Notes under the pieces: generated by a model
The model's database searches: none
The model's input: only the letters and a program-made list of their open reading frames with translations
Told to the model about the DNA's origin: nothing
Shown: piece by piece, positions 48,101-60,603 of the stretch
Numbering within the stretch: position 1 is the first letter of the stretch
How the letters are laid out: each line of letters starts with the position of its first letter
DNA from: Cyclina sinensis
Taxonomy: Eukaryota > Mollusca > Bivalvia > Venerida > Veneridae
Direction: 5' to 3'
Assembly: GCA_012932295.1 (NCBI GenBank)
Contig: JAAONU010000001.1
Location: 26,326,550-26,390,549 of the forward strand
Length of the DNA stretch: 64,000 nt
Translations under genes and position numbers: made by a program

Positions 48101-51100
48101 GTTATGAATCTTTTTTTTTATAATTGTGTACATTGTATTTTAATAAAGTTCTAGTATTATAAATAACATTACTTAAAGACTGAAAGTCTCTGCAACCCTT
48201 ACAACCAAAAATTAAAATAAGTATGTGTTACACTCGAAACCCATTTACCTCCCTCCAAGAACCATGTCACAGCAACCCTCTGAACTTAGTAAGTTCTGCT
48301 ATATAGGCCTTACTGCTGATAGTTTGTGTCTTGCCCATATATTTTTTGCATCTATGGTTGGATTTTAAAATAATTAGCAGAATTGGCAAAAGAGTGAACA
48401 TGTGTCATGTACATAATCCCTGTTTGGAAGGGTGTTCCAACATTCAGTTCACAGCAACCCAGTTTTTTGTATAACGGCAGGATTTTTAAAAAAAATATTG
48501 CGGCACAACTTTCTTCATTTTTCAAGATACTGCTTTGAAATTTTAAACATGTTAGGTATCATGTGTATACGTGCCTGATATATTTTTTATGAGGCTCAGT
48601 CCATTATAGTCCACGTTGTGCTTTAACAATCCTGATGACGCACGACATCTAGTGAAACTCTACCAAAGATGACCCAATGGTCATAATTGCCTGCACCCTT
48701 TGAGTCAATTGGCAATTGTATTTGCATCCACTGACTCTTGCAACCATTGAGCAGTTGTTGGCAGGTGAGCGACCCAGGGTCCCATGGACCCTCTTGTTTT
48801 TTCTTTGATCAAAATTCTGCTTGCTATGGTAAATATGGCTTTAATAGAAGGATCCTTTGATAACTCAAGAAGTATAGGAGCTTGCTTAATCAAGATTGGT
48901 ATGGGAATAGATGGCAATATGTAGATTATGCACCTCACTTAGTTGTCTACCTCTGGTCAAAATTCTGGTTGTTATAGTAACAAAAACTATTTTGATGGAA
49001 CATTCATTGCCATATGAAGATAGCTTGAAGGACAAAATTCCAAATTTTAGGTAAAGTAATTTTCACTGCAGTGGTGTTATGTCTTTGTATTTTCAAGGGG
49101 GAACCGGTAGGGTAATAGTGTTTTGCAAGCAACACTAGTGACTTGTTGACAATATAAATATAGTGTGCATCTTTTTACTAATTTCACTCATTGTGACACC
49201 ATCCAACTTTGTGACATATAATTATTTCAGCAACCTAAACGTTCAAAACCAGCCTGTTGATTTTGTCTTTCAGATTTGTAAGAAACTCAAGATATGACAC
49301 CAGTTTTCTTGAAAACACCAAAACTCTTGAAGCTATAAAGGAACCATTACCAGAGGATGATTTACGAAGATTCAGGAAAATTAAAGCTGCACGCACAGAT
49401 GATAACACCTTTACAGACTTTGATCCTGTTGTTCAGTAAGTGTTCAATTTCTCAAGTTATATTATGTGGAATTATTGTAAAAAGTGTTAAATGAATAATC
49501 TAAGATATGCAATGACCCAGGTTATTTTATAAATTAGTGTTAGATCTGTCACTGTAATGGTTCCCAAATTTGATTATTTTTTGAAAAGATATAGGGATCA
49601 GTTTGAAATAATTTGTCTTGATGGAATGAATTAACAGTAAATAGCATTTCAATAGAACTTTTTTTATATTTTACTCTTGATAATTATTTATTCACATTTA
49701 AATGCTTCCACAATGGCAGTAAGTTTTGTGATAAAAATTGACCACTTGCATAGAGAATATGCCAGGTCAAACTTTGACTTGAAGTTGATATAGAAGTTGA
49801 GTCAGAATATTAATATAAGGATGTAACTTGTACATAAGAAAGAAGTTTCATTACTTCAGATATTGATGGCATGAAAAGAAAGGGTTTCATAACCAGATAT
49901 TGATGGTATCAAAAGAAAGGGTTTCATAACCAGATATTGATGGCATGAAAAGAAAGGGTTTCATAACCAGATATTGATGGTATCTAGTGTTGTATCCAGG
50001 ATTAAAAAAGGGCATGGTGCTGTGAAAAAGGGGCAGGGTGCTGCCAAAAAGGGGCAGGGGGCAAATATGCGTCTTTTGCTAGCAAAAGGGCATTTTTCAC
50101 CATACACCGTGCATTATATTATGCCAAGCATCGTCTCTTTATTATTATTGTTATCATTAAAACTATATAGTGTTGTAAAGTGTGAATCAAATACAGGTAT
50201 TTGTTTTATTTAATTTACTTTTTAATCATTGTAACTACTAGTATATATTACTGAAAACAGACAAATACTGCAAGAAACTTCTAACAGCTTTTATTTTTCT
50301 AATCTCTCCATTTCATACAATCATGTAGATCATTGCTAGCATTTGAACAGTATACACATTCAAGTAACACAGCATACTATAACATAATGCACAGGAACCT
50401 TTTAAGACTGTTTTTATCTACTTGTAATCAGTTTGATGTTTTAATGTGCTAATTCTGACAATAAAACAGCAAGGGTACAATCTTGTATAAATTGAAATCG
50501 TAACCGAAATTAATTTATCCGAAATATCATACACTTATCACGATGGTGATATGCAGTGTTCAAATGATAAATTGTACAGAAAATAAAATAGTATCAAGAC
50601 AAATAGATGTTTCCTTTGCAGTCCTATATTTCAATTTATTTCTAAAGCGCCGTGGCTTACATATTGTAGTTAACAAAATCGGCGAATAAACGTTTATTTT
50701 CAATTGTTATTTTGCCAAATGCTTAGTTCTGTTCTTAGGTTTTATTTAATTTATTCTTGATTTATGTTCAACAAGTATTCTCGGTCATTAAAACAGTCAA
50801 GACAGAATAAATATTTGGCAAAAACAGCGCTACGCTGGAGTTCAAGTAAATTAGGATCGGAATACTCGTTCGGTTTTGTATCAACGGTTTTATTTGACAA
50901 AATTATCAATTACAGTTCGATATGTAAATGACCATTTAACAGTCCGCTCGTTAAAACTACATATATAGATGAAATGTTTATTTCTTATTAACATTTATAA
51001 CGAACGAACTTTCCTCTGTTTTGGCGCAAAAACGCACGTGCGTCCTAAAAACGTGCATTTTGACACAACCGATACCAATCTGGGACGCTTAATTGTGAAA

Positions 51101-54100
51101 ATTGACACATGTATAGTTTTTTGTAAACAAACACGTTTCATAATTAACTTCTGAAGGCTAGAAACAGACTTGTTTCAAGATCGGCGAAACAGTGATTCGT
51201 TTTTGCTGCTTTTGCCCGTTCCTTTTCTAACTGAGCCAACTTTCGTTTTACGGAAGGTATTGTATATGCAGACAGAGATGTTAGTGCTTCTAATTTTTTG
51301 GTAAGAATGACTTTTAATGACAAATTGGATGGGTGGACAATTAAAATCAAAAAAGACAAATGGTTTTATTAAGTTCTAGTTTATTTTTCACAAGTTTTAT
51401 TGTGTTTACCGATAGTGACGACAAACATTTGTTATATTCCCAATCAACGAAACCTACATCATTTGTCATCTGTATTGTTTAACTAATCAATTCATCACCT
51501 TAAATAACAAGTTTTTGTTGTAATGGCAATCCAGACATTAATCCGCTAATTGATTGGTAATGATACAGGACCCAGTGCACGCTTGATTATTGATTTTTCG
51601 GCAGTCGTTGTAGGGTATGTATACATGCGTCGCTGCGTGTCTTGCTAATTAGAATACACAAGTAAGTTAGGAAAACATAGACACTGAATAAACAAAGGCA
51701 GAATTTGTGGTGATTAACATTTATGATTAAGGACAGAAGGGCGCTAGTGGGAAAAGGGCAGAGTGTTAGAGATTTAGGACAGAAGGGCGCTCTTCAAAAA
51801 GGGCGGGGCGCAGCGCCCCGCTATCACGCTATAGATACATCACTAGTATCAAAAGAAAGGGTTTCATAACCAGATATTGATGGTATCAAAAGAAAGGGTT
51901 TCATAACCAGATATTGATGGCATGAAAAGAAAGGGTTTCATAACCAGATATTGATGGTATCAAAAGAAAGGGTTTCATAACCAGATATTGATGGCGTTAT
52001 TATCATCATTTTTTATGAATACACAGTCATAGCTAACAATTTTTGTTTGCTGTTTAGAATTCTGTTTTTAATACTTCATTTCAGAAAATTTACAAATATG
52101 GTGATGGAACAAGGAAAAAAGAAAGTATCCAGAGAGATAGTTTCCAGGGTATGACATATTAATGGTGTTTTTGTGTTCATATTATTTGTTTTATACTTAC
52201 AGAGTAATTTACAACACTTTTCATTAAGATCTGTTATTGTACATGCCTGTGTTTATTAGAAATATAGAAAAGTGTAGTTTGCAAATACTATTTTCATGAT
52301 TTTTTAAGATGTCAGCCATGTCTGTTTCAAACTGAGTGGATGTGAAAGACAGGCATTTGTTTGTCATTATGTACATAACTTCTTAGATATCTTAAAGAAA
52401 CATACCAGAGTGGAATGTAGTATTATTATTAGTTGCAGTAGTTGTTCATTGTAATATATTTTTACTTTCTTCAGGCACTGGAACATGTTAAACGAGTCCA
52501 GCTTGAAAAATATCACAAGGCAGATGAAGCGGAGAAGCCGAATATAGAACTGAATCCTGTAGTTGTGTTGCATCAGGCCCTAGAAAATGGCAAACCTTCC
52601 TTACTGCTTAAAAGAGTTGTTAAGGGTGGTCAAGCCTATCAGGTATTTTTGTGATTTCAGTTATTACATGGAGTTTTAATGTTGACAGCAAAAATAGTAA
52701 AAGGTCTTCTTGACTGAAACTAAGTGAACTTCTGCTAAGTTTTTTCAAATTATGCTCTTTGGATCATTTGACCAAACGTAGTGGTCAAGTTTTACATTGT
52801 AATACAATAGGAGGGCACTGTGGGTGTACCATTCTTCTGTTTTACTGCAGTCTTGTATACTTGTCGAAAAAAACTACAACCTTGGTTGGATTTGAATTAT
52901 GAGTATTAAGTATGATAAAATATATTTCTTTTCGGTTATTGATAAAACAAAGTTGACCAAGGTGATGCTGGATATTAAATTTAAACATACGTTTCATGCA
53001 CCTATCATTGTTTTGCCCCAGGGAGGGGGTGGCCGCCATACACAGGACTTATGACAGAAGATCATTCCCAGCAGGCTGGAATTTGACAGAAAGGGTCCCA
53101 GCCGAAATTTAGATCCCAGGTCATTTTGATATTTGAAGAATCGCCCACTGGCGATTTTGACGAATTGCCATTACTCTGGAGTGGGGATTTAGACTCTGAA
53201 AAAGGAAAAATGTAGAATTCCCCTGGGTCAGCCCACCAACCCCTCCCTTGGGCAAAACATTAATAAGTGCATTACTTTCATGAAATGTTATGGAAACTGT
53301 TTCCTCTTTACATAGGTCCCAGTAGCAGCAACAGAAATACGGCAGAAATTTTTAACTCAGAAATGGTTAATAGAGGCAGCCAATGAGAAACCAAGATGGA
53401 AGAGGTTTTACGAGAATCTAGGAGAAGAAATCATAAATGCTTACAACAATTCAGTAAGTCTGTATCAAAATCAAAGTTAAGGTAGTGTTCAAGCTTAAAG
53501 AATATTGTTAATTTGTATTCAAATCTTGGCAGTGCCAGGTGCCTGCAACAATCCAGTAAGTCTGCGTCAAAGTCTGGGCAAAGAAAAGTAAGTTACATTT
53601 CTAATGATTTCTTGAGTATATGCAATGTATACACACACAAGAAAAGTTGCTGAAAATATTTTATACTTGTGCGTTATGCTTTGTGGCTTAGTAGTGATAT
53701 CAGTTTTCCTGGTGTAAAGGTCAGGAAGCATGCACCAAAACCTAACTGACGAATCCTGCAGTTACAGCAGAACTGGATATACTGTGTATCTGCACTGTTT
53801 CTTATAAATATACACAATCAAAGAACAAAGAAAATAATTGTACTAGAAGATCTGCATAAGAGTGTAAAAGACAATATTGATAAATCTGCATTAGAATCTG
53901 TGTGGTGAAGGTATAAATAAATCTATGTGATGAAATATTTTATGCCCTTAAAACAGTATTTTTAAAGTAGAAACTGCAAAAGATTTAAGAATAATTCTAT
54001 GTGTTTAGAGTTATATGTGTATTTGACTTAGAAGGCAATTTGTAAAAGTTTTCTAAATTTTCAATTGTCTAGGTGAAAAAGTTGTAAAAACTTGCAGTAA

Positions 54101-56201
54101 TATGATAGGTCTGCTGCGAAAAGTTGAGTTATGTTTGATTTTCCAGGAATGGTTTGAATTAAACAAATGCATCTAGCAATGTAACCATTAGCTTAGTCTT
54201 TTGGTAAGCTATCTATTGTGATCGCCTGCTATCTGTTTCCCTAGACTAAGTGTAGTCAACATTTACTTAAACCAACATCCTGTCCTGAAACACTTTGTTA
54301 AAGTTGATCAAACTTTGCAAAGATGTTCCCTGCATAAAGCTTTACCAAAGTTGTTCAGGGAATTCCATCTGGTTAGTACAAAAGAAAGAAAACATTTAAA
54401 AATCTTCTTGTCTGAAACCATTAGGCTCAGAGCTCTGAAATTTGGTGTTTAGCATCCTGTAGTGAACCAAAATTTTTCAAATTATGTTCCTGGGATCTCT
54501 ATTAGCAAGACCAAGGGGGCACTTATTTGTACCTAGACATATAAAAGAAAAACTTTAAAAATCGTCTTGCAGACTTCTAAAAATTTGCACAGAGCATTGT
54601 CTAGTGGATTTATACTGAGATTGTTCTAATTATGTCCCTTATTTCACTTGTTTTACATTGTATTATATTGGACAAACTTAAATTTTTCTCTTCTGAAACT
54701 GTATGCCTTAGAGCTTAGATATTTTGGATGTAGCATTGCAGAATAAACAGTTACGAAGATAGTTCAAGTCATGTCCCTGGGGTCAAAATCGGCCCCTAAC
54801 CTGGTAGTCCTATTTTTATAAGATATATAATTTTTGAAAATCTTCTCAAAACTGTGAGCCCTAGAGCTTATATTTTCAACCTGAAGCATTGCCTAGTGAA
54901 CCTCTACCAAGTTCGTTTACATTATGTCCCTGGAGTCAGTATTGACCCTTCCCAAGGTTCACTTGTTTTAAATTGTGTTATATTGGAAAATCCTTGAAAA
55001 TCTTTTTTTATCTGAAACTGTATGCTCTGTAGCCTAGATATTTTGTCTGTACCATTGTATTGTATGATCTTTGAAACTCTTCTTGTCAGAAATAGTAAGC
55101 TCTTACCTTAGATTCTTGCCATGTAGCATTGTGAAGTTGTCCTCTACAAAGATTATTCAAGTTATTTCCCTGTGGTCAGAGTTGTCCCTGAAACTATATA
55201 TATTTTATATGTAGCATTGTGAAGTGGATCTGTACCCGGTTTACTCAAATTATGTCCCTTGGGTCAAAGTTGGCCCTGCATGAGGGCCTGTTTGTGTAAA
55301 TATATTTAATCTTGTCAGAAATGTAAGATCTAGAAGTTGGGTATTTGGTTTGTAACATTGTATACTTGACCTTTACAAAGATTTTTATGCCCCCAGAGGG
55401 AGAATATTGTTTTTGTCTGTCTGTTTGTTTATCATAAAACTTTAACCTTGACCATAACACAGAAGTCCTTCCACCTACAACCTTCAAACTTCACAGGTGC
55501 ATACACCTTGATGAGCTCTATCAGCCAGACCCACTTACAGGTTATGGGGTCAAAGGTCAGTGCACCCCCCAGGGGCATGCCATTCATTCGAACATACCGC
55601 TTGTTCAGATTATTTCCATGGGATCAAAATTGTCCCCATCTTGGAGTCACTATTTTAACAGAGAGTTGTGTAGAAAAAACTTTTAAAAATCTTCTTGTCT
55701 GGAACTATTTCACTAGAGCATAGATATTTTGTATATATACAATTGTCTGTTGGATATTATTAAGTTTATTCAAATTATGTCCCTGGGGTCCTATTTGTAT
55801 ATATTTGAAAATCTTCAATTCAGAAATTGTAATTTTGCTTCTGATATTTGCTTGACACCCAGCCAAATTTTAATACTCAGGTGAGTGATACAGGGTCATC
55901 ATTGCAGTCTTGTTAAGTAAGCATCTATGGTCTTCAGGTGAGCTACCCAGGGCCATGATGTCCCTGTTGTTTAGAATTTATTTAATCTCTAGAGTCTGAA
56001 TAAAGTTGAAATGTTGGTTATCAAGTACCTGAAGGTAAACTTATAACTGTCATTCATTTCTGCTTTCAAAAAAATCAAAACTGTTGATATGGTTGGTTAA
56101 TGTTGTTAATGTTTTTGTTTTTTCAGGGTGGCTTGATCAAAAGGAAACAAGACATGCACAAACTTTGTGAATCCAATAAAGCATTTGCTCATCTGGCATG
56201 A
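45181..56201 (+). CDS. MRPS7: Mitochondrial ribosomal protein uS7m (6 exons, complete)
   Basis: Small-subunit mitoribosomal protein of the S7 family, which binds the 3' domain of 12S rRNA and nucleates assembly of the head; it acts in the mitochondrial matrix. Exons are 45181-45245, 49274-49435, 52085-52148, 52475-52642, 53316-53453 and 56127-56201. Donors include GTATGT, GTAAGT and GTATGA, acceptors are all AG, and phases agree, giving 672 nt and 223 residues (human about 242 from memory). The start AATATGG is followed by a basic, hydroxylated, acid-poor leader (AATLRSVNRLFQQ) that suits mitochondrial import. The S7 core runs about 76-217, with the hallmark KGGQAYQVPV at 147-156. The C-terminus IKRKQDMHKLCESNKAFAH matches the IKRKxDxHKMAExN end of animal MRPS7. 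Introns 1, 2 and 5 carry large repeats. No poly(A) signal is convincing close to the stop; AATAAA at 57828 is a distant candidate. Confidence 0.95.
46885..48797 (-). mobile_element. Hairpin-ended repeat E6 (GCTCACCTG subfamily), in MRPS7 intron 1
   Basis: Reverse orientation. Its 5' end on the minus strand is ACAAGAGGGTCCATGGGACCC (complement at 48777-48797), then GCTCACCTG. The 3' terminal stem-loop AGCTCACC-TGTCAC...GTGACA-GGTGAGCT occupies 46889-46920, followed on the minus strand by AAAAG. The core near the 3' end is a six-unit array with AATTTTG anchors at 46981, 47126, 47271, 47416, 47561 and 47706, exactly 145 bp apart. Its unit is recognisably related to that of E3. Confidence 0.85.
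49861..51990. repeat. 37-bp minisatellite split by a transposon, MRPS7 intron 2
   Basis: The unit GATATTGATGGCATGAAAAG plus AAAGGGTTTCATAACCA (alternating with GGTATCAAAAG) runs from 49861 to 49983, is interrupted by a 1,863-bp insert, and resumes at 51847-51990. Both halves share the same alternating variants, so they were one array. Confidence 0.93.
49984..51846. mobile_element. 1.86-kb non-autonomous DNA transposon
   Basis: It is bounded by CTAGTGTTGTATCC on the left and GATACATCACTAG on the right (reversed: CTAGTGATGTATC), giving about 13-bp terminal inverted repeats with one mismatch. TAT lies on both sides (49981-49983 and 51847-51849), and removing the insert plus one TAT restores the minisatellite unit. 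Subterminal G-rich repeats (AAAAAGGGGCAGGG, AGAAGGGCGCT) lie at both ends, and a GGGGCGCAGCGCCCC hairpin lies near 51806. No transposase is seen; the frame at 51144-51359 is unrecognised. The superfamily is not certain. Confidence 0.85.
53541..53575 (+). repeat. Diverged duplicate of the MRPS7 exon 5 donor region
   Basis: CAACAATCCAGTAAGTCTGC followed by GTCAAAGTC resembles CAACAATTCAGTAAGTCTGT followed by ATCAAAATC at the true exon 5 end (53444-53470), 102 bp upstream. The copy retains an intact GTAAGT. Confidence 0.7.
54200..55972 (-). mobile_element. Degenerate hairpin-ended repeat(s) E7 in MRPS7 intron 5
   Basis: Reverse orientation. The 5' end on the minus strand (ACAACAGGGACATCATGGCCC, complement near 55949-55969) is followed by the complement of TCAGGTGAGCT (55934-55944). 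A second 5'-like end lies at 55877-55918. The core has many TTATGTCCCTGGGGTCA and GAAACTGTATGC phrases. ATGCCCCCAGAGGGAG near 55387 looks like the 3' hairpin of a different subfamily, so at least two elements are nested. The 3' edge is approximate. Confidence 0.55.
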
Positions 56202-59200
56202 TCACAGTTCTAGTGTGTTAATTGAGATAAACTCCCAGTGTAGAAAAGATCTTGATTGACTTTGCACAATGCTGTTATCAGATGTCGCTTTTGGACAGGG
56301 CAGGTTGGGGGTACAGGGTCGTAAGAAGAGGTTGGGGAAGATCTTCCACAGTAAAGAAAGTGTTAAAAATATCATTTGTACTTGGTTTATGTTTATGATA
56401 TTTCAAATGTTATATTCCACAGTAAAAATTGTTGAAAATATTATTTGTACTTGGGTTATTTTAATGATGTTTCATATGTTAAGTGTGAAATATGTCCACA
56501 TAGAGTATTCACAGTACAGTGTACAACCTTCGTGTTCAGGTACTCATAATGTGCTCTGAATTTTTAAGTATCAATATAAATTTTAACAAGAGGACTAAAT
56601 GGTCCTGGACTTGAAGAGAAACTATCAAACAGTTGGTGGGGTGTGGGGCTATGGGGGTGGCACCCAAGGCATGTGTCAAATGGCAGATGGTTCAAATTCC
56701 ACATTAGATTTCAAAAAAATATTTTTAAACCAAGAAAGATGGTCAACAGTTCAAGGTAAACCAAAGTCAAATGCAAACTTATACAAATAGTTAAAATTTC
56801 AATGACTTATCTTCTAAAACAGTAGGTACAAAAACAAAGTCGGTAGGTAGTCAAAGTCTAGGTCAGCCAATGTCAAAATGCAAAATTATACAAATAGTTA
56901 AAATTTCATTGATGTAGCTTCTAAAAACAAGGTCAGTAGGTCACATGAAGGTCAAGAACAAAAGTGGATGAATGTTAAAAATGTTAAATATCTTCCTACC
57001 CCAACCAATGATTTGTATTAACTTGGTAGACATCCACTAGACAATGGTACACACAAACTGTCTAAACCCTAGGCCTGTGGTTTCAGACAAGACTATATTT
57101 TAAGCTTTTCCTATATTAGTCTGTCTTAAATAAAGTGACCCAAGGGGTGGGGCCAATTCTGACCCCAGAGCCATGATTTATATAACTTTGGTAGAGGTCC
57201 ATTACATGATGCCATCAACCAAATATGTAAGCTCCAGGCCTTGTGGTTTCAGACAAGAAGATTTTTTAAGGTTTTCCTTTCAGTGGCTATGGCACTAAAG
57301 TTTTCAATGGAATTCCATTTTTTGTAGAACTTTGAAAGAGGACCATACAAAGATAATTTCTGTAAAGTTTAGTCGCAGTTGACCCAGTGGTCTAGTAGGA
57401 GATGTTGTTTTAAGTCAGTTGTGGATGACAGACAAAATGTGCTGTAAAGTTTAAATGTACATTTTGTGACTAAATATTTGATGTAGGCCTACTAATTGTT
57501 GGTTAAACACCAGGAAATAGTCATCAGAAGTAATATACGAGAACTTCCAAACCACAGATTATGTAAAACAGGTGCTTTTAGATAGTATAATTACCGATAA
57601 TTTTGGAAAGTCAGTTTACTTATTTCTTTAGTGCAAGTAATCCTGTGAATATAGTGCACATGTAGTAATATGTGGAGAAAAATCGTCCACAGTAAAATAC
57701 AGATTATTGTTTTTAGAGTTACTATCATACTGATCTTATTTACAAGAAAACAGATTCTAACATGAATTATTATTATTAAATGTTCATATTAGATTGACCA
57801 TTTATTCTACTTAATGTGATATTTCACAATAAAAGCCTTAAAAAAATGTTTTTTCTTATGTAAGTAAATTGGCATCAAATCAGGCAAAGATAGGTCCTGG
57901 TATCTTTTTGTCCTTTACAACTCATTTGACTGTCTGGAATCAAAACAGAATCCACAAGACAGAAAATTTCAATATTTGATAAAACGTACCTCAGTTCTTC
58001 ACCATATAGTTGGTTTGAATCAAGGGAATTTAGATGAAATGCAAATCTGGTTATCCGATTCCATATTCCTAAATCCAGTGGGGTTAATATTGTTTTTGGA
58101 ATAAAATCCCTAAGTGTTTTTCCTGTGGGTAATGTGGCCTTTGACTTAGCCTATCAGAATCTCCTGCAATCTTAAGTCCTTTTTATGCTCCCATCCCACC
58201 TCATTTCCTGCAGGGTTGATATTCACCCGTGACTTTGTTCAAAATGGAAATATTTGCCTTTTTAACACAGAAGTGTGTGAAAAGGGAAAATGTTTGCTCA
58301 TAGATGTAGCTTGACATTTACTTTAAATTCTGGTTAAGCTAACTATTGAGAGCTTTTGGAAACAAAGGAAAAAACTTGAGATTTTCGAACTGTGAAACAA
58401 ACAATGCACTCGCTAAAGTCCAAGTCAGATTACTTACAACTGAAATTTAAAGGCTGGCTCGATTTGTCTCCAACTTTCATACACAATGACTGCTTCTGAT
58501 CTGTTCATACTAAAATAATACCAAATATAACAGACTGCTATGTAGTTAATTGGTCCTTAATAACAAAGTTGACAATCGGGTCACCTTATGACTTTCAATC
58601 TGCCAATCAGTGCCAAGCTTTCAAGTTTTTTAGGTGAATCAGTTTCTGTTTCTGACCATTTGAACACAGTCATGTGAAAATCTATATTAAACTGGGATCC
58701 CAAATTACACAGTCGTTTTCTGCCATAAACACAGTCACTCTAGTCAAGTTAATTGAGGAATGAGATATGTGTGGGAAAATTTCCAGTAACTTTTGACATA
58801 GATACTGCATATATACCAAAATAAGCAGACCTGTTTACTTTAATTTTTCATCGCCATGCTCATACACTGATTAATATTCATTGAGTAAATACAAACCGAA
58901 ACTTTAATAACCTTGTATTAATCAAAGGAAAATTCATTTACCTTACGAAACACAAAATATTTTCAAAATATTCAAGATGATTTAAAGATGCTATACAAGT
59001 TTACACATTCAAACAAGCCATGTGTACAGGTAAACCATGAAAACGTGTCATAAGATACAGTCTCATTGGCTGGAATATAAATAACAATACTGGAAATCCA
59101 GATTATCCAGAAGATAGAAATAAATGGGTCGCCTTCAGATCCAACGGTAGTTAGATCATGTATTTCAGTCAGATTGCAAACTTGATTAATTTGGTGAAAT

Positions 59201-60603
59201 TCAGAATAAAGACGGACAAGGCTTTGTCATACATGTTTTGAACAATTTGAAAATAAAATTAACTTTGAAGCAATTTCGAAGCATTTATAACAGTCATTAG
59301 AATAGTCATAGACTGCGTGGATTTTATTATCAATTTTTGGATTTGTTTAAGCAATAGTTGCTGGAACCTATTCTTGTGATAACCTGAACATTCAAATGAT
59401 GACTGGGCACTTTAATTATGCAGAGCAAAGCAAAGAAACTTTAATTTACTCAGACATAGACAGCAAATTTAATATGAATTTGAGGAAATATACAGAGACA
59501 CAAACCATGGTCTATACAGGAGTATCAACTTTAAGGCTGATGGACTGAACACTGCAACTGGAATTTTGTTCACAGGAACATCCTGGGGTTTGTCAAGGGA
59601 CCAAAAAGGGCTTAATGCAGAGCACAAATATCTGTTTAAAGAATCGACTACAACAAAGTATATAAGGAATATTTATAGAGGTAAAACAACACATTCCAGA
59701 ATTAACATTCTGTTTATTCTGCAGTACAGCATGGCAAATAACAGTTAAACATTTAAAATGCATTTTTTTTTAAACTGTAAAAAAAATTTAAGTATGAGGA
59801 TCAGTGAACATTGTTATTTCTTTGATTAAAAGAACATCTAAAAATCTTTCTTGAAGTCTAGTATGGTGTCATATAAAAAGTTAGAGATCTCAATCTATTT
59901 TAATTCACTCTGATAAAGCACTAATATATCTATTGGAAGACATGGTTTACAAACAACTTAAATTAGCAAGCATATATACAAGGACAAAAGCTATAAAAAC
60001 GGTACACTAACAAAAGTTAAAGCTATGTACAATGTCTTGCTTAAAACAGCAGATAAAATCTTTCTGTATATTTTTTGTACATGGTACAATATAAAACTGC
60101 AAGTAAAATGAGATCACAAGCTTCTATTTATTATGCCATTAAGAGTCTACACAGCAAAGAAAACTAAAGCCGTCAAGTAGCAGTTCACATGAAACTTAGT
60201 AAATATACCAAGGTCTCAGACCAGGTCCAAGTGCATAACCTCAGTAGCAGAGGTCAAGGTCAAATGACAAGTCACTGTATCACAATATGAAAATACAAGT
60301 CAGTACATGTATAATGACAATGGATATAAAATACATGATTAAAAACTTGTAATGGATAGTTTTCATATTTCTTCTCATCTGTGTTAAAAAAAAGCACTAA
60401 TAACATATTCAAGAACTAAACTTACCCCTTATTCCTTGAACGAAAACTGTCGAAAAAACTTTTCAGGGAATAATGAATCCAACTTAATTCAACAAAGATT
60501 TTTTTACTTTAGAGTTTCAAGACTTGAATAAATGATTGTAATTAAAAAAAAAACATTTTTTGTTTCTATCAGTATATGTATAAATAAATGACATTTTCTA
60601 GTA
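56202..60603. other. Intergenic region between convergent genes
   Basis: It contains the MRPS7 3' untranslated region and that of the minus-strand gene. A repeat fragment at 57130-57440 matches 36300-36640, and another piece starts near 56586 (AACAAGAGGACTAAATGGTCC). 57450-60600 is AT-rich with no supportable exon. AATAAA on the minus strand at 60127-60132 is a possible poly(A) signal for the gene ending at 60604. Confidence 0.5.
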
